DNA from: an uncultured Lachnospiraceae bacterium | Lineage (GTDB): Bacteria > Bacillota > Clostridia > Lachnospirales > Lachnospiraceae | Direction of reading: 5' to 3' | Assembly (NCBI GenBank): GCA_910579325.1 | Contig: CAJTTU010000005.1 | Span: forward strand, 10,842 to 74,841 | DNA length: 64,000 nucleotides | In this document: positions 26,413-35,246 of the stretch, one piece after another | How positions within the stretch are numbered: the stretch's first letter is position 1 | Layout of the letters: each line of letters begins with the position of its first letter | The notes under the pieces: generated by a model | The model's input: only the letters and a program-made list of their open reading frames with translations | The model's database searches: none | Told to the model about the DNA's origin: nothing | Translations under genes and position numbers: made by a program

Positions 26413-27846
26413 CTACACATGAATCTCTGCCGTTACGCCCAGCAGTTCCTTATTTTCCTCCAGCATGGGCCGGATTACGTCGGCCAGGAATTCCTCCACC
26501 TGCTCCTTCGCGCGTCCGGTATAACGGGAAGGCTCCATCAGCTTCTGCAGATCCCCTAATTTCAGATTAAATGCCGGATCGGCAGCGATCAGCTCCAGGA
26601 GATTGTTCTCCATCCCCTTTTCCTTCACATTACGCCCTGCTTCCATGGAAAGCACCCGGATCCGTTCATGAAGCTCCTGTCGGTCTCCGCCGGCCTTTAC
26701 CGCATCCATCATGATATTTTCCGTAGCCATAAAAGGCAGCTCCGCCATCAGCCGCTTTTCAATCACCTTTGGATATACCACCAGGCCGTCCACCACGTTC
26801 AGATACAGGTTCAGGATCCCGTCCACGGCCAGAAAAGCCTCTGGGATGCTGATCCGCTTATTGGCGGAATCGTCCAGTGTCCGCTCAAACCACTGGGTAG
26901 AGGCCGTCATCATCGGATTCATGGCGTCCGCCATCACATAATTGGCCAGGGACGCCATACGCTCGCTGCGCATGGGGTTTCTCTTATAAGCCATGGCGGA
27001 AGAACCGATCTGGTTTTTCTCAAAAGGCTCCTCCACCTCTTTCAGATGCTGCAAAAGGCGGATATCATTAGAAAATTTATGGGCGCTCTGGGCAACGCCG
27101 GAAAGCACGTTCAGCACCCGACTGTCCACCTTTCTGGAATAGGTCTGGCCGGACACCGGATAACAGCCGGGAAATCCCATCTTTTCTGCGATTTTCCGGT
27201 CTACCGCCTTCGCCTTCTCGTGATCGCCGTCAAACAGCTCCATAAAGCTGGCCTGGGTTCCCGTCGTTCCCTTCGATCCCAAAAGCCGCATGCTGCCGAT
27301 CAGGTAGTCCAGATCCTGAAGGTCCAGCAAAAGCTCCATCATCCACAGAGACGCCCGCTTGCCCACGGTGGTAGGCTGGGCCGGCTGGAAATGGGTAAAG
27401 GCCAGCGTCGGCTGCGCCTTGTAGCTGTCCGCGAATTTTGCCAGCTCGTTCAGCACGTTCACCAGCTTTTTCTTCACCAGCTTCAGCGCCTCCGTCATCA
27501 CGATAATATCGGTGTTGTCCCCCACGTAACAGGAGGTGGCGCCCAGATGGATAATGCCTTTGGCTTTCGGACACTGGGTACCATAGGCATATACATGAGC
27601 CATCACGTCATGGCGCACCAGCGCTTCCCGCTCTTTCGCCACGTCATAATTGATCTCATCCTGGTGTTCCTTCAGCTCCTGAATCTGTTTTTCGGTCACA
27701 GGCAGACCCAGTTCATGCTCCGCTTCCGCCAGAGCAATCCACAGCTGCCGCCAGGTCTTAAATTTCTTGTCCTGGGAAAAAATATACTGCATCTCCTCGC
27801 TGGCATACCGCTCAGACAAGGGACTCTGATACCTGTCAGTATTCAT
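26413..27846 (-). CDS. purB: Adenylosuccinate lyase
   Basis: 477 residues. The fumarase/aspartase-superfamily signature SSAMAYKRNPMRSERM lies near residue 281, the flexible catalytic loop carrying the active Ser; the H-containing HLGATSCYVGDNTD segment lies near 100 and TFHQPAQPTT-like FTHFQPAQPTTVGKR near residue 153. It cleaves SAICAR to AICAR and adenylosuccinate to AMP, releasing fumarate. The length matches the longer, animal-like PurB type common in Clostridia. It is the last gene of purC-purF-purB, 60 bases after purF, with a hairpin downstream. Confidence 0.95.
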   Translation of the reverse strand: MNTDRYQSPLSERYASEEMQYIFSQDKKFKTWRQLWIALAEAEHELGLPVTEKQIQELKEHQDEINYDVAKEREALVRHDVMAHVYAYGTQCPKAKGIIHLGATSCYVGDNTDIIVMTEALKLVKKKLVNVLNELAKFADSYKAQPTLAFTHFQPAQPTTVGKRASLWMMELLLDLQDLDYLIGSMRLLGSKGTTGTQASFMELFDGDHEKAKAVDRKIAEKMGFPGCYPVSGQTYSRKVDSRVLNVLSGVAQSAHKFSNDIRLLQHLKEVEEPFEKNQIGSSAMAYKRNPMRSERMASLANYVMADAMNPMMTASTQWFERTLDDSANKRISIPEAFLAVDGILNLYLNVVDGLVVYPKVIEKRLMAELPFMATENIMMDAVKAGGDRQELHERIRVLSMEAGRNVKEKGMENNLLELIAADPAFNLKLGDLQKLMEPSRYTGRAKEQVEEFLADVIRPMLEENKELLGVTAEIHV

Positions 27847-27906
27847 CCTATATACGCCTCCTAAATACAGTCCCGCGACAGTTCTCCTGAACCCCCCGCA
27901 TCCCTT

Positions 27907-29376
27907 CTACCTGTCATATTCCCCCCGGATGTCCTCCGCAGGCGGAGCGACCGGGTAATTACCCGTGAAACAGGCGTCGCAGACAGGCAGTCCCTCCGCC
28001 AGCTCCGGCAGACGCTCCACGCGCAGAAAAGCCAGACTGTCGGCCCCGATGATCCGGCGAATCTCCTCCACCGTCCGGTTATGAGCGATCAGCTGGTCCT
28101 CCGACGGAATATCGGTCCCGAAATAACAGGGATGCAGAAAAGGCGGGGCGGCTACCCGCATATGTACTTCCTTCGCCCCGGCCTCCCGCAGCATGGTCAC
28201 AATCCGGTTGCTGGTGGTTCCCCTGACGATGGAATCGTCGATCATGATAATCCGCTTTCCGGCCACAGCCTCCCTGAGCACATTCAGCTTTACCCGGACG
28301 CCGGACTCCCGGCTCTGCTGCCCGGGCCTGATAAACGTACGCCCCACATAGCCGTTTTTAATGAGTGCCGTCCCGTAAGGGATTCCCGACTCCCGGCTGT
28401 ATCCCATGGCGGCGGAATTTCCCGAATCGGGAACACTGACCACCAAATCCGCCTCCACCGGCGAATCCTTGGCCAGACAGGCTCCCGCCGTCAGCCGCGA
28501 CTTGTACATGCTGACCCCGTCACTGACGCTGTCAGGCCGGGAAAAATAAATATATTCAAAGATACAGCGGGACTGTTTCTCTGCCGGCCGGCACAGTCCT
28601 CTGTCGCAAAGAACTTCTCCGTCTTTCGTGACCGTCACAATCTCTCCCGGCTCCACATCCCGGACAAATTCTGCCCCGACCGTATCCAGCGCGCAGCTTT
28701 CCGAGGCAAACAGCCAGGCGCTGCCCCTTCTGCCCAGGCACAGGGGCCGAAACCCCTGGGGATCCCTGACACCGATCAGCTTTCGGGGACTCATAATCAC
28801 CAGAGAATAAGCGCCTTCCAGTTTCCTCATGGCTTTTGCCACGGCGGCTTCGACACTGTCCGTGTTCACCCGCTCTCTGGCGATATGGTAGGCGATCACC
28901 TCGGAATCGATGGTCGTCTGAAAGATCGCGCCCGTGCGGGCCAGCTCCTGCCGAAGCCCGGGCGTATTGACCAAATTTCCATTGTGGGCCAGGCCCAGAA
29001 CACCTTTGATATAATTCAATACCAGCGGCTGGGCATTCTCGATCGTGCTGCTTCCCGCCGTGGAGTAACGCACATGGCCAACGCCTAAATTGCCTCCAGC
29101 CAGCTTTTTCAGGCTGTCCTTGTCAAACACCTCGTTGACAAGTCCCATGCCTTTATGGGAAAGCACACGTCCTTTAGGTCCCCTGGTATCGCTGACCGCG
29201 ATACCGCAGCTTTCCTGCCCCCGGTGCTGCAGCGCCAGCAATCCGTAATAAATCGACTGCGCCACATCATTCCCTTCCGGATCATACATCCCGAATACGC
29301 CGCATTCCTCACGGAGTTTTTCAGACTCCCAGCCTGTCTCTTCTTCCCGCTGTTCCTGCTCCAATGCCTCGTTCAT
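27907..29376 (-). CDS. purF: Amidophosphoribosyltransferase
   Basis: 489 residues. The glutaminase domain begins at Cys25 of EECGVFG, so the first 24 residues are a propeptide as in Bacillus PurF. LQHRGQES (near 49) and GNLVNT (near 123) are Ntn-hydrolase landmarks. The PRPP-binding loop is IIMIDDSIVRGTTS near residue 375. A CDACFTGNYP motif near the C-terminus supplies Cys ligands of the [4Fe-4S] cluster in the Bacillus type. It makes phosphoribosylamine, the first committed step of purine synthesis. It lies 51 bases downstream of purC. Confidence 0.95.
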   Translation of the reverse strand: MNEALEQEQREEETGWESEKLREECGVFGMYDPEGNDVAQSIYYGLLALQHRGQESCGIAVSDTRGPKGRVLSHKGMGLVNEVFDKDSLKKLAGGNLGVGHVRYSTAGSSTIENAQPLVLNYIKGVLGLAHNGNLVNTPGLRQELARTGAIFQTTIDSEVIAYHIARERVNTDSVEAAVAKAMRKLEGAYSLVIMSPRKLIGVRDPQGFRPLCLGRRGSAWLFASESCALDTVGAEFVRDVEPGEIVTVTKDGEVLCDRGLCRPAEKQSRCIFEYIYFSRPDSVSDGVSMYKSRLTAGACLAKDSPVEADLVVSVPDSGNSAAMGYSRESGIPYGTALIKNGYVGRTFIRPGQQSRESGVRVKLNVLREAVAGKRIIMIDDSIVRGTTSNRIVTMLREAGAKEVHMRVAAPPFLHPCYFGTDIPSEDQLIAHNRTVEEIRRIIGADSLAFLRVERLPELAEGLPVCDACFTGNYPVAPPAEDIRGEYDR

Positions 29377-29427
29377 CCTGTCCCGGCCCTTCTTTCCTGT
29401 CGCTGTATCTGTATTTGATTGTCTGCT

Positions 29428-30138
29428 TTATTCGATTCCGAGACGCTTGAATACCTCCGCGTAAGCGTCCTCCACATTGCCCAGATCCCTGCGGAAACGG
29501 TCCTTGTCCAGCTTTTCCCTGGTCTCCTTGTCCCACAGACGGCAGGTGTCGGGAGAAATCTCGTCGGCCAGAATCACCGTTCCGTCCGCCAGTCTGCCGA
29601 ACTCGATTTTAAAGTCGATCAGCTCGATGCCGATGCTGTCGAAATATTTGATCATCACCTCATTCACCTTAAACGCATACCTGGTGATAGCGTCGATCTC
29701 TTCATCGGTAGCCAGTCCCAAAGCCAGCGCATAATATTTATTGATAAAAGGATCTCCCAGCTCGTCGTCTTTATAGCTGAATTCCAGCGTCGGGCGAAGC
29801 AGCTTTCTGCCTTCCTCGATGCCCAGCTTTTTAGAAAAACTGCCGGCAGCCACATTTCTTACGATCACTTCCAGGGGTACGATCTTCACCGCTTTCACGG
29901 CGGTCTCCCTGTCGCTTAACTCCTCCACCAGATGAGTAGGCACGCCTTCCTTCTCTAACAGCCGTAAAATATGATTGGTCATACGGTTGTTAATCGCGCC
30001 CTTTCCCACGATCGTGCCCTTTTTCTGGCCGTTAAACGCGGTGGCGTCATCCTTGTAATCCACAATCAGGATGCCTTCCTCATCTGTTTTGTACACTTTT
30101 TTTGCCTTGCCTTCATACAGTAAGTCCAGTTTTTTCAT
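29428..30138 (-). CDS. purC: Phosphoribosylaminoimidazole-succinocarboxamide synthase
   Basis: 236 residues. Typical SAICAR synthetase motifs: [11 protein letters not shown] at the N-terminus, [11 protein letters not shown] near residue 26, the [11 protein letters not shown] block near 93, [13 protein letters not shown] near 118 and [12 protein letters not shown] near residue 195. It joins aspartate to CAIR using ATP. Two in-frame ATGs occur; the one at 30138 has GAGGAG at 8 bases and is preferred over 30144. It is the first gene of the purC-purF-purB operon, with a strong promoter at 30297-30325 and a leader of about 150 bases that includes a dispersed repeat module. Confidence 0.95.
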   Translation of the reverse strand: MKKLDLLYEGKAKKVYKTDEEGILIVDYKDDATAFNGQKKGTIVGKGAINNRMTNHILRLLEKEGVPTHLVEELSDRETAVKAVKIVPLEVIVRNVAAGSFSKKLGIEEGRKLLRPTLEFSYKDDELGDPFINKYYALALGLATDEEIDAITRYAFKVNEVMIKYFDSIGIELIDFKIEFGRLADGTVILADEISPDTCRLWDKETREKLDKDRFRRDLGNVEDAYAEVFKRLGIE

Positions 30139-30175
30139 CGTCATATCTCCTCGTATTTATACTCGTCAGCCAAAT

Positions 30176-30203
30176 CCGACAAAAGTGTCGTCGCGAAGCA
30201 TAC
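30176..30203 (-). repeat. Dispersed repeat module in the purC leader
   Basis: CCGACAAAAGTGTCGTCGCG followed by AAGCATAC on the plus strand is nearly the same as 53701-53729. CGACAAAAGTGTCG is itself a small palindrome (CGACA/TGTCG). Part of the mosaic intergenic repeat family described at 31748 and 53627. Confidence 0.65.
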
Positions 30204-30296
30204 TCTATATGCCGGCGCTTATTCCCGTCCGCTTTCTCAGTTTTGCTTTGCGGCCCGGATATCACGCCTGCTTCACATATTTTTGCAATCATCTGC

Positions 30297-30325
30297 ATTA
30301 TAATACAGAGACCATAGAATTGCAA
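30297..30325 (-). promoter_or_regulatory. Sigma-A promoter of purC-purF-purB
   Basis: Read leftward: TTGCAA, 17 bases, TATAAT. A near-consensus promoter; transcription would start near 30290, giving a leader of about 150 bases. No PurR box or purine riboswitch was recognised in the leader. Confidence 0.82.
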
Positions 30326-30416
30326 TATCCATTCAGTCGGAGTTTTCCGGCCGTAATACAAATTTTTTTATATTTTCACCAGTGCACAGTCTGCCTCACA
30401 GCCGGTCCGGCCGCCG

Positions 30417-30914
30417 CTACCTGCGCCGCTGTCCATGAAAATAGCGGGTGGTATAACAGACCTCTCCGTCTTCGGAAAGTTCCATCACCATATAAGAAGG
30501 CTCCCGCCCCTCCTGTCTTGGATAGGCAATACTTCCGGGGTTTAACAGTGTAAGCCCTTTCTCCTGTTCCAGCAAGGGCCGATGGGTATGGCCGAACATC
30601 ACGATATCCACCCCCCGCTGCATGGCCTCCTCCCTCAGGTAATTCAGAGACAGAGACACCTGGTAATAATGCCCGTGGGTCAGCAGAACCCGGTAAGAGC
30701 CCAGCATGATTTCCTTCTCTCTGGGCAGACGGGAAAAGAAATCGTTGTTGCCGGCAACGATCTCCACGGGACAGCTCGCGATATGATGGATATAGTCCTC
30801 GCTCCCCTCCACGTCTCCTAAATGAATCAGCATATCTACCGGCTGCTCATCCAGCAGTGCCTGACACAGATTTCCGTTCTGTCTGTGGGTATCGCTGACA
30901 ATCAAAATTTTCAT
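30417..30914 (-). CDS. YfcE/MJ0936-type metallophosphoesterase
   Basis: 165 residues, the family length. Metal-binding motifs: VSDTHRQ (Asp and His near residues 7-9), HLGDVEGSED (near 32), VAGNNDF (near 54), THGHYYQ (near residue 80) and FGHTHRP (near 106). Such enzymes hydrolyse phosphodiesters with two metal ions; the physiological substrate is usually unknown. It lies downstream of rdgB in the same orientation, a pairing common in Firmicutes, with a dispersed repeat (30936-31020) in the gap. Confidence 0.9.
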   Translation of the reverse strand: MKILIVSDTHRQNGNLCQALLDEQPVDMLIHLGDVEGSEDYIHHIASCPVEIVAGNNDFFSRLPREKEIMLGSYRVLLTHGHYYQVSLSLNYLREEAMQRGVDIVMFGHTHRPLLEQEKGLTLLNPGSIAYPRQEGREPSYMVMELSEDGEVCYTTRYFHGQRRR

Positions 30915-30935
30915 ATGTCTTTCACCTCATGATTA

Positions 30936-31020
30936 CAGTTCCGCAACTCTCCTTCCAAATCCCCTTAAACCGGGGGCATTTAGCCGCTCCCTCTTTTGTA
31001 ATATGGTTCGTTGCCGTTTT
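30936..31020 (-). repeat. AGTTCCGCAACT-bounded repeat, short copy
   Basis: Begins AGTTCCGCAACT, then CTTCCAAATCCCC, and ends with a GGTTCGTTGCCGTTTT block. The same borders flank the longer element at 31675-31872, so this is the same family with a different middle. Confidence 0.6.
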
Positions 31021-31043
31021 CATCTGCCTGTTCATACGTTTCT

Positions 31044-31655
31044 TTACAATGCCTGTTCTTCCAGCAATTCTTTCATCTCCCGCAGCGCTTTTCCCCGATG
31101 ACTGATCTGATTTTTCTCCTCCGGCGTAAGCTCTGCCATCGTCCTGCCAAACTCGTCCACAAAAAAGATAGGGTCATAACCAAACCCGCCATCTCCGGCA
31201 GCGCAGAAAGCGATGCTGCCCTCCACGGCGGCGCTGGCGGTCAGTTCCCTGCCATCGGGAAGCACCGCCCCGATCACGCAGACAAACCGGGCGCTCCTCG
31301 CCTCTTTCGCCACACCCTCAAGTCTTTGCAGAATGATTTCATTCTTAATCTTGTATGGCGTGTCCTCCCCCAGATAGCGGGCCGAGTAGACGCCTGGCTC
31401 CCTGTTCAGATAATCGATCTCCAGACCGGAATCATCTGCCAGCACCAGACCGCCGCAAACGGCATGAACGGCTCTGGCTTTGATCATTGCATTTTCGGCA
31501 AAGGTCTTTCCGTCCTCAGCGATCTCCGCCTCCACACCTGCCTCCTTCATGGACACAACCTGCCTCCCCAGATCTTTTAAAATCATCTCCACTTCCTTCA
31601 GTTTCCCCTTGTTTCCTGTGGCAAAAACAATACGACCAGGCAATTCGTTCCCCAT
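31044..31655 (-). CDS. rdgB: XTP/dITP diphosphatase (RdgB/HAM1)
   Basis: 203 residues. Family motifs: FATGNKGKLKEV near residue 11, the ALADDSGL-type motif as LADDSGLEID near 71, PGVYSARYLGED near 87, FGYDPIFF near 151 and SHRGKAL near residue 186. It hydrolyses non-canonical purine nucleoside triphosphates (ITP, XTP) so that they are not built into nucleic acids. It is followed by the yfcE-like gene; a 216-base intergenic stretch made mostly of repeats precedes it. Confidence 0.95.
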   Translation of the reverse strand: MGNELPGRIVFATGNKGKLKEVEMILKDLGRQVVSMKEAGVEAEIAEDGKTFAENAMIKARAVHAVCGGLVLADDSGLEIDYLNREPGVYSARYLGEDTPYKIKNEIILQRLEGVAKEARSARFVCVIGAVLPDGRELTASAAVEGSIAFCAAGDGGFGYDPIFFVDEFGRTMAELTPEEKNQISHRGKALREMKELLEEQAL

Positions 31656-31674
31656 CTGTTCTTCCTTTCATACA

Positions 31675-31872
31675 AAGTTCCGCAACTACCCTTCCAAGCC
31701 CCCTGAATCCGGAAGGATTTCCGGCCGCATGCCGCGTCCGTAAATCCTTCCGTCGCTATGAACACTTAGGGTCTGTCCTTTAGACCCTTACGTGCGATGC
31801 ATGGAAAATAGTTAGCGGGTGTCCTTTAGCCGCTTACTATTTTCCAGGGCAGTACGGTCCGTTGCTGTTTTT
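31675..31872 (-). repeat. Composite intergenic repeat, long copy with covarying hairpins
   Basis: Bounded on the left by AGTTCCGCAACT (31675) and ending at GTTGCTGTTTTTC, next to a further AGTTCCGCAACT at 31873 that forms the last codons of the protease gene. The middle holds an inverted repeat GGAAGGATTT...AAATCCTTCC, the hairpin TTAGGGTCT-GTCCTTT-AGACCCTTA at 31778-31800, and a 16-bp stem (one mismatch) GGAAAATAGTTAGCGG/CCGCTTACTATTTTCC at 31803-31845. It fills almost the whole gap between the protease gene and rdgB. Confidence 0.7.
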
Positions 31873-33626
31873 CAGTTCCGCAACTCCTGAAACTCTTTCT
31901 TTATCCCTGTAAATGTAAAGTCCTTCCTGTCGCTGGTAAACGCTTTCAGACAAATATTGCATTCCTGGCTTTTCTCCGCGCTGGTCCATATGCTTCCCCG
32001 GGCGCTGATGTAACCTTCCCCGTCGTCCAGAATCACAGTGTCCGCATTTTTTGCCACCTCATATTCGATGGCAATAGGATGGATCGAGCCAGGCGTAGTC
32101 AGTTTGACAATCACCGCAAACCGCTCTCCTTTTTTCAAATCGACAGGCTCATCAAACTTTATCGTATAATATCCCGCGTCCCCCAGTTCTCCCTGAGCCA
32201 CCAGACGCCTTTTTAAAAAATCCAGGTCATCTTTCACATCCTCCGCCACATAGATCATGTATCTGGAATCGGAACCCGTAGCGTAAAAACCCGCAGCCTC
32301 TAAAATTTCCTCTCCGTCTGCCTCATAAATATTGGCAAACCAGGCGGTGTCGATACCATAGCCCATCTGCCCGGTCCAGCCGCACAGATCGCTCTGATAA
32401 ATATGGTCATAATTATCGCTGTCCTCCACTCCGGTATACACCAGATTATGAATACCGATATTCGTATCGTAATAGGAAACGTAAAAGACGCCGCCGTCCC
32501 CAAAATAAGTGCCCCAGCTGTTCAGACAGATAAACGCGCCGTCCCCGGGCACCTCATTGTTAAAATTTTCCTTCGGATAATAGTCGTCCCAGCCTACGAT
32601 CACCACCTCATGGTTGACTTTTTCATTTCCGATATAGCAGTAGGCGCTGTTCTCGCTGTTATAATAAATGGATTTGCTCCGGTAATCCTGCAAAGATAAA
32701 TACAGAGAAGACTGGACGCCGCCGTAAAAATAGACGGCCCGCTTAATCGCTTTAAAATCTTTACTCTCGATCATCCGAATCTCCTGCACATGCTTCACCG
32801 CCGACAGACCGCCCGGAGACCGGCCGTCATTATAAGGATCATCCTTTTCCAGCACAGGCCCCTGCCAGGCTGTCAGATAAGCCATGGACATCGTATAGTC
32901 GCCGCCGTCATCCCGTCCTGTGGAAAAAGAATGATGCAGCGTCATATGGTCCTCCGAGAAGTCCAGCCGTTCCTCCGGAATCAGCGCTGACTCCATGGCG
33001 GACAGACTGGCAAAAGCCCAGCAGGTTCCAAGAGTCCCCTGATCCCGGACGCTGGGCATCCGCCCCTTTTCCCGGTAATCATAGGCTGTGGGCAATTCCG
33101 AAAGCGCCGGCCTTCTGGCGTTAAACACGGCCAGATACTCCTGGCTTTTCCATTCATATGTATAGCCAAGCCCTTTCTCCAGCGCCTCCACCGGCAGATA
33201 AAAAACATCGTCCCGGATCACCGGCGGCGATTCCAGAATATGGCTTTCCCCGTTGACAAGCATCTGGGTAAGGCCCTCGTTTAACACCAGTTCCACTTCA
33301 TTTTTCTCGATCACCAGCTTCCGGCCGGAAAACACCCTGGTACTGCAGGAGAACGCGTCCGTCAGAATATGAGCGGAAAGCATCAGGTTCTGATTAGGGT
33401 CCACAAAGGCCTGTTCAACCCCCAGCACCATCTCCCTGCCGTCCACCTGCAGATGAATCTGTTCGGCATTGATGGCCGCGACGATCAGCTCCGTCCACTG
33501 ACCGGCCACCGCCATCTCATTTTTTCCTTTTGTAACCGTGCCCTCCGATCCCGTAAGACTGACCTCAACGGCCGCCAGAAACAGAAGCGACAGGCTTAAA
33601 ACAATACATAATTTGCGAAATCTCAA
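31872..33626 (-). CDS. Secreted papain-like (C1) cysteine protease with copper-amine-oxidase-like N-terminal domain
   Basis: 584 residues. An N-terminal signal peptide (hydrophobic about 5-21) is followed by a domain with VFYLPVEALEKGLGYTYEW, like the stalk domain of copper amine oxidase N-terminal repeats (about 80-165). The C1 domain follows: RDQGTLGTCWAFA with the catalytic Cys near residue 202, VNHEVVIVGWDD with the His near 347 and LNSWGTYFGDGG with the Asn near residue 374. The last 150 residues form a beta-rich domain like those of clostridial lectin-type C1 peptidases. It should be exported and act at the cell surface. The AGTTCCGCAACT repeat sequence forms its final codons. Confidence 0.88.
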   Translation of the reverse strand: MRFRKLCIVLSLSLLFLAAVEVSLTGSEGTVTKGKNEMAVAGQWTELIVAAINAEQIHLQVDGREMVLGVEQAFVDPNQNLMLSAHILTDAFSCSTRVFSGRKLVIEKNEVELVLNEGLTQMLVNGESHILESPPVIRDDVFYLPVEALEKGLGYTYEWKSQEYLAVFNARRPALSELPTAYDYREKGRMPSVRDQGTLGTCWAFASLSAMESALIPEERLDFSEDHMTLHHSFSTGRDDGGDYTMSMAYLTAWQGPVLEKDDPYNDGRSPGGLSAVKHVQEIRMIESKDFKAIKRAVYFYGGVQSSLYLSLQDYRSKSIYYNSENSAYCYIGNEKVNHEVVIVGWDDYYPKENFNNEVPGDGAFICLNSWGTYFGDGGVFYVSYYDTNIGIHNLVYTGVEDSDNYDHIYQSDLCGWTGQMGYGIDTAWFANIYEADGEEILEAAGFYATGSDSRYMIYVAEDVKDDLDFLKRRLVAQGELGDAGYYTIKFDEPVDLKKGERFAVIVKLTTPGSIHPIAIEYEVAKNADTVILDDGEGYISARGSIWTSAEKSQECNICLKAFTSDRKDFTFTGIKKEFQELRN

Positions 33627-33687
33627 CAGCCTATCCCCTTTTCACAGGAATTCCCCATATCGGCTTTCCGGAGCCGGTATACCTGTC

Positions 33688-34839
33688 TCAACCGTCTCTG
33701 CGGCGGGGCGGCTTCGGTCCCAAAAACTGATAAAAATATGTTTTAATCATGCCGTTATAAATCTTCCGGTTTTTGTCCGCCTTCCGGCCCATATATTTTG
33801 GCGCGTCCTCATAAGCAGTAATGATATAGGCGGACCATGCGTCCAGAGACGCAAAACGCTCCCCCAGCTCTCTGTACAGAGCCGGAAGATTCTCTTTTTC
33901 CTCGATCCGCTCCCCATAAGGGGGATTTGTAATCAGAAATCCATATTTTTTCGGATGACTGAGGGCGCTGACCGGGCGCTGCTGAAAATGAATCAGATGG
34001 TCCACCCCCGCCAGCTTTGCGTTTTCCCTGGCTGACTTCACCACCTCCGGATCCAGATCATAACCCTGAATGTCCGTCTTCACCTGCAGATCCATCAGGT
34101 CATGTGCCTCATCCACCGCTTCCGTCCACAGCCTTTTATCCATCAGGCCCATCCAGCTTTCTGCCAGAAAGCTGCGATTCATGCCCGGCGCCACATGAGC
34201 CGCCATCAGCGCCGCCTCTATGGGAAAGGTTCCGCTTCCGCAAAAAGGATCCACCAGAATCCGGTCGCCCCGCCAGGGTGTCAGCATCAAAAGAGCCGCT
34301 GCCAGCGTTTCCGTCAGCGGAGCTTTGCTCTTATAAATCCGATAACCTCTTCGATGCAGGGACTCCCCGGTGGTATCTAATGCCAGCGTCACCTGATCCT
34401 TTAACAGAAACGCCCGGACAGGAAACGCCGCTCCGTCCTCGGCAAACCATTCCTGACGATAGATCTCGCCCAGTCGGGATACCATGGCTTTCTTTATGAT
34501 TGATTGTATGTCTGATGTGCTGAATAAAGTACTTTTTACGCTGGTCGCTTTCGTCACCCAGAATTTCCCGTCTTTCGGTATGTACCGCTCCCAGGGGATC
34601 GCCTTTGTCTGCTGAAACAGTTCCTCAAAGGTTTTCGCCTGAAATGTCCCCATCTTTAACAGGATCCGCTCCGCCGACCGGAGAAACACATTCGCCCGGG
34701 CCACAGCCTCCCAGTCTCCCAGAAAAGTTACCCTTCCGTCCTCTACGCTGCCGATCTCATAACCCAGATCATAAATCTCCCGCTTCAGTACCGATTCCAG
34801 ACCAAAATGGCAGGGAGCAATTAATTCCAGATAATCCAT
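33688..34839 (-). CDS. THUMP-domain class I SAM-dependent RNA methyltransferase (RlmL N-terminal-half/YpsC type)
   Basis: 383 residues. The N-terminal third is a ferredoxin-like plus THUMP RNA-binding region (about 1-160). The methyltransferase domain has DPFCGSGTFPIEAAL near residue 198, a DLDPEVVKSARENAKLAG motif near 255 and the NPPYGERI catalytic motif near residue 306, typical of N2-guanine methylation of 23S rRNA (G2445-type). The Firmicutes homologue is YpsC. The C-terminal tail GPKPPRRRDG is common. The gene is single, leftward, 61 bases upstream of the protease gene. Confidence 0.9.
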   Translation of the reverse strand: MDYLELIAPCHFGLESVLKREIYDLGYEIGSVEDGRVTFLGDWEAVARANVFLRSAERILLKMGTFQAKTFEELFQQTKAIPWERYIPKDGKFWVTKATSVKSTLFSTSDIQSIIKKAMVSRLGEIYRQEWFAEDGAAFPVRAFLLKDQVTLALDTTGESLHRRGYRIYKSKAPLTETLAAALLMLTPWRGDRILVDPFCGSGTFPIEAALMAAHVAPGMNRSFLAESWMGLMDKRLWTEAVDEAHDLMDLQVKTDIQGYDLDPEVVKSARENAKLAGVDHLIHFQQRPVSALSHPKKYGFLITNPPYGERIEEKENLPALYRELGERFASLDAWSAYIITAYEDAPKYMGRKADKNRKIYNGMIKTYFYQFLGPKPPRRRDG

Positions 34840-35059
34840 ACTCTTCCGTCCTTTTTGTATATAAACGCATGCGCGAACCCAGTGTCCGGTGAAACATAAT
34901 ACGCCGAAGTCACGCTTTATACAGTGACATAATTTATCGGATTTCTCTCGTAAATATATCGACTACTCCTATATTAATGCCCGCAGGCCTACTTTGTCAA
35001 CCGATTCTATGTAAGGACCCGCCGTTTAAAGGGCGGGCCGATCTTCCCGTAAAGGAAAC

Positions 35060-35203
35060 TTATCTCTTGTTGCTGTTCTGAGAATCATTCTGAGAATTCT
35101 GAGAGTTGTTCTGGGAATTCTGAGAATTATTCTGAGAATTGTTCTTGGTGTTCTTGCTGTTGTTCTGTGAATCTTTGCAGTTATCGCTATTATAGTTTGC
35201 CAT
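35060..35203 (-). CDS. Small Asn/Gln/Ser-rich protein, likely forespore-expressed
   Basis: 47 residues, about three quarters Asn, Gln, Ser or Lys, with repeated NNSQNSQ units. It is too short for many gene finders. The ATG at 35203 has a perfect AGGAGG eight bases upstream. A sigma-G-like promoter, GTATA-18 bases-CATAATA, lies at 35247-35276, giving a leader of about 35 bases. This suggests synthesis in the developing spore. The composition does not match the classical alpha/beta small acid-soluble proteins; it is closer to small Asn-rich spore or coat-associated proteins, but I do not recognise a family. Confidence 0.75.
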   Translation of the reverse strand: MANYNSDNCKDSQNNSKNTKNNSQNNSQNSQNNSQNSQNDSQNSNKR

Positions 35204-35246
35204 TGGTAATACCTCCTGAAAATCTTGTTCCTTTTGGTTACAAAGG

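Noticed and set aside
26668..27864. A 398-codon plus-strand frame opposite purB
   Set aside because: Same reason: shadow of a conserved gene, His/Arg/Gln-rich composition with no motifs.
30139..30296. Purine riboswitch or PurR box in the purC leader
   Set aside because: The conserved purine-riboswitch core and PurR box pattern are not present; only the dispersed repeat module is.
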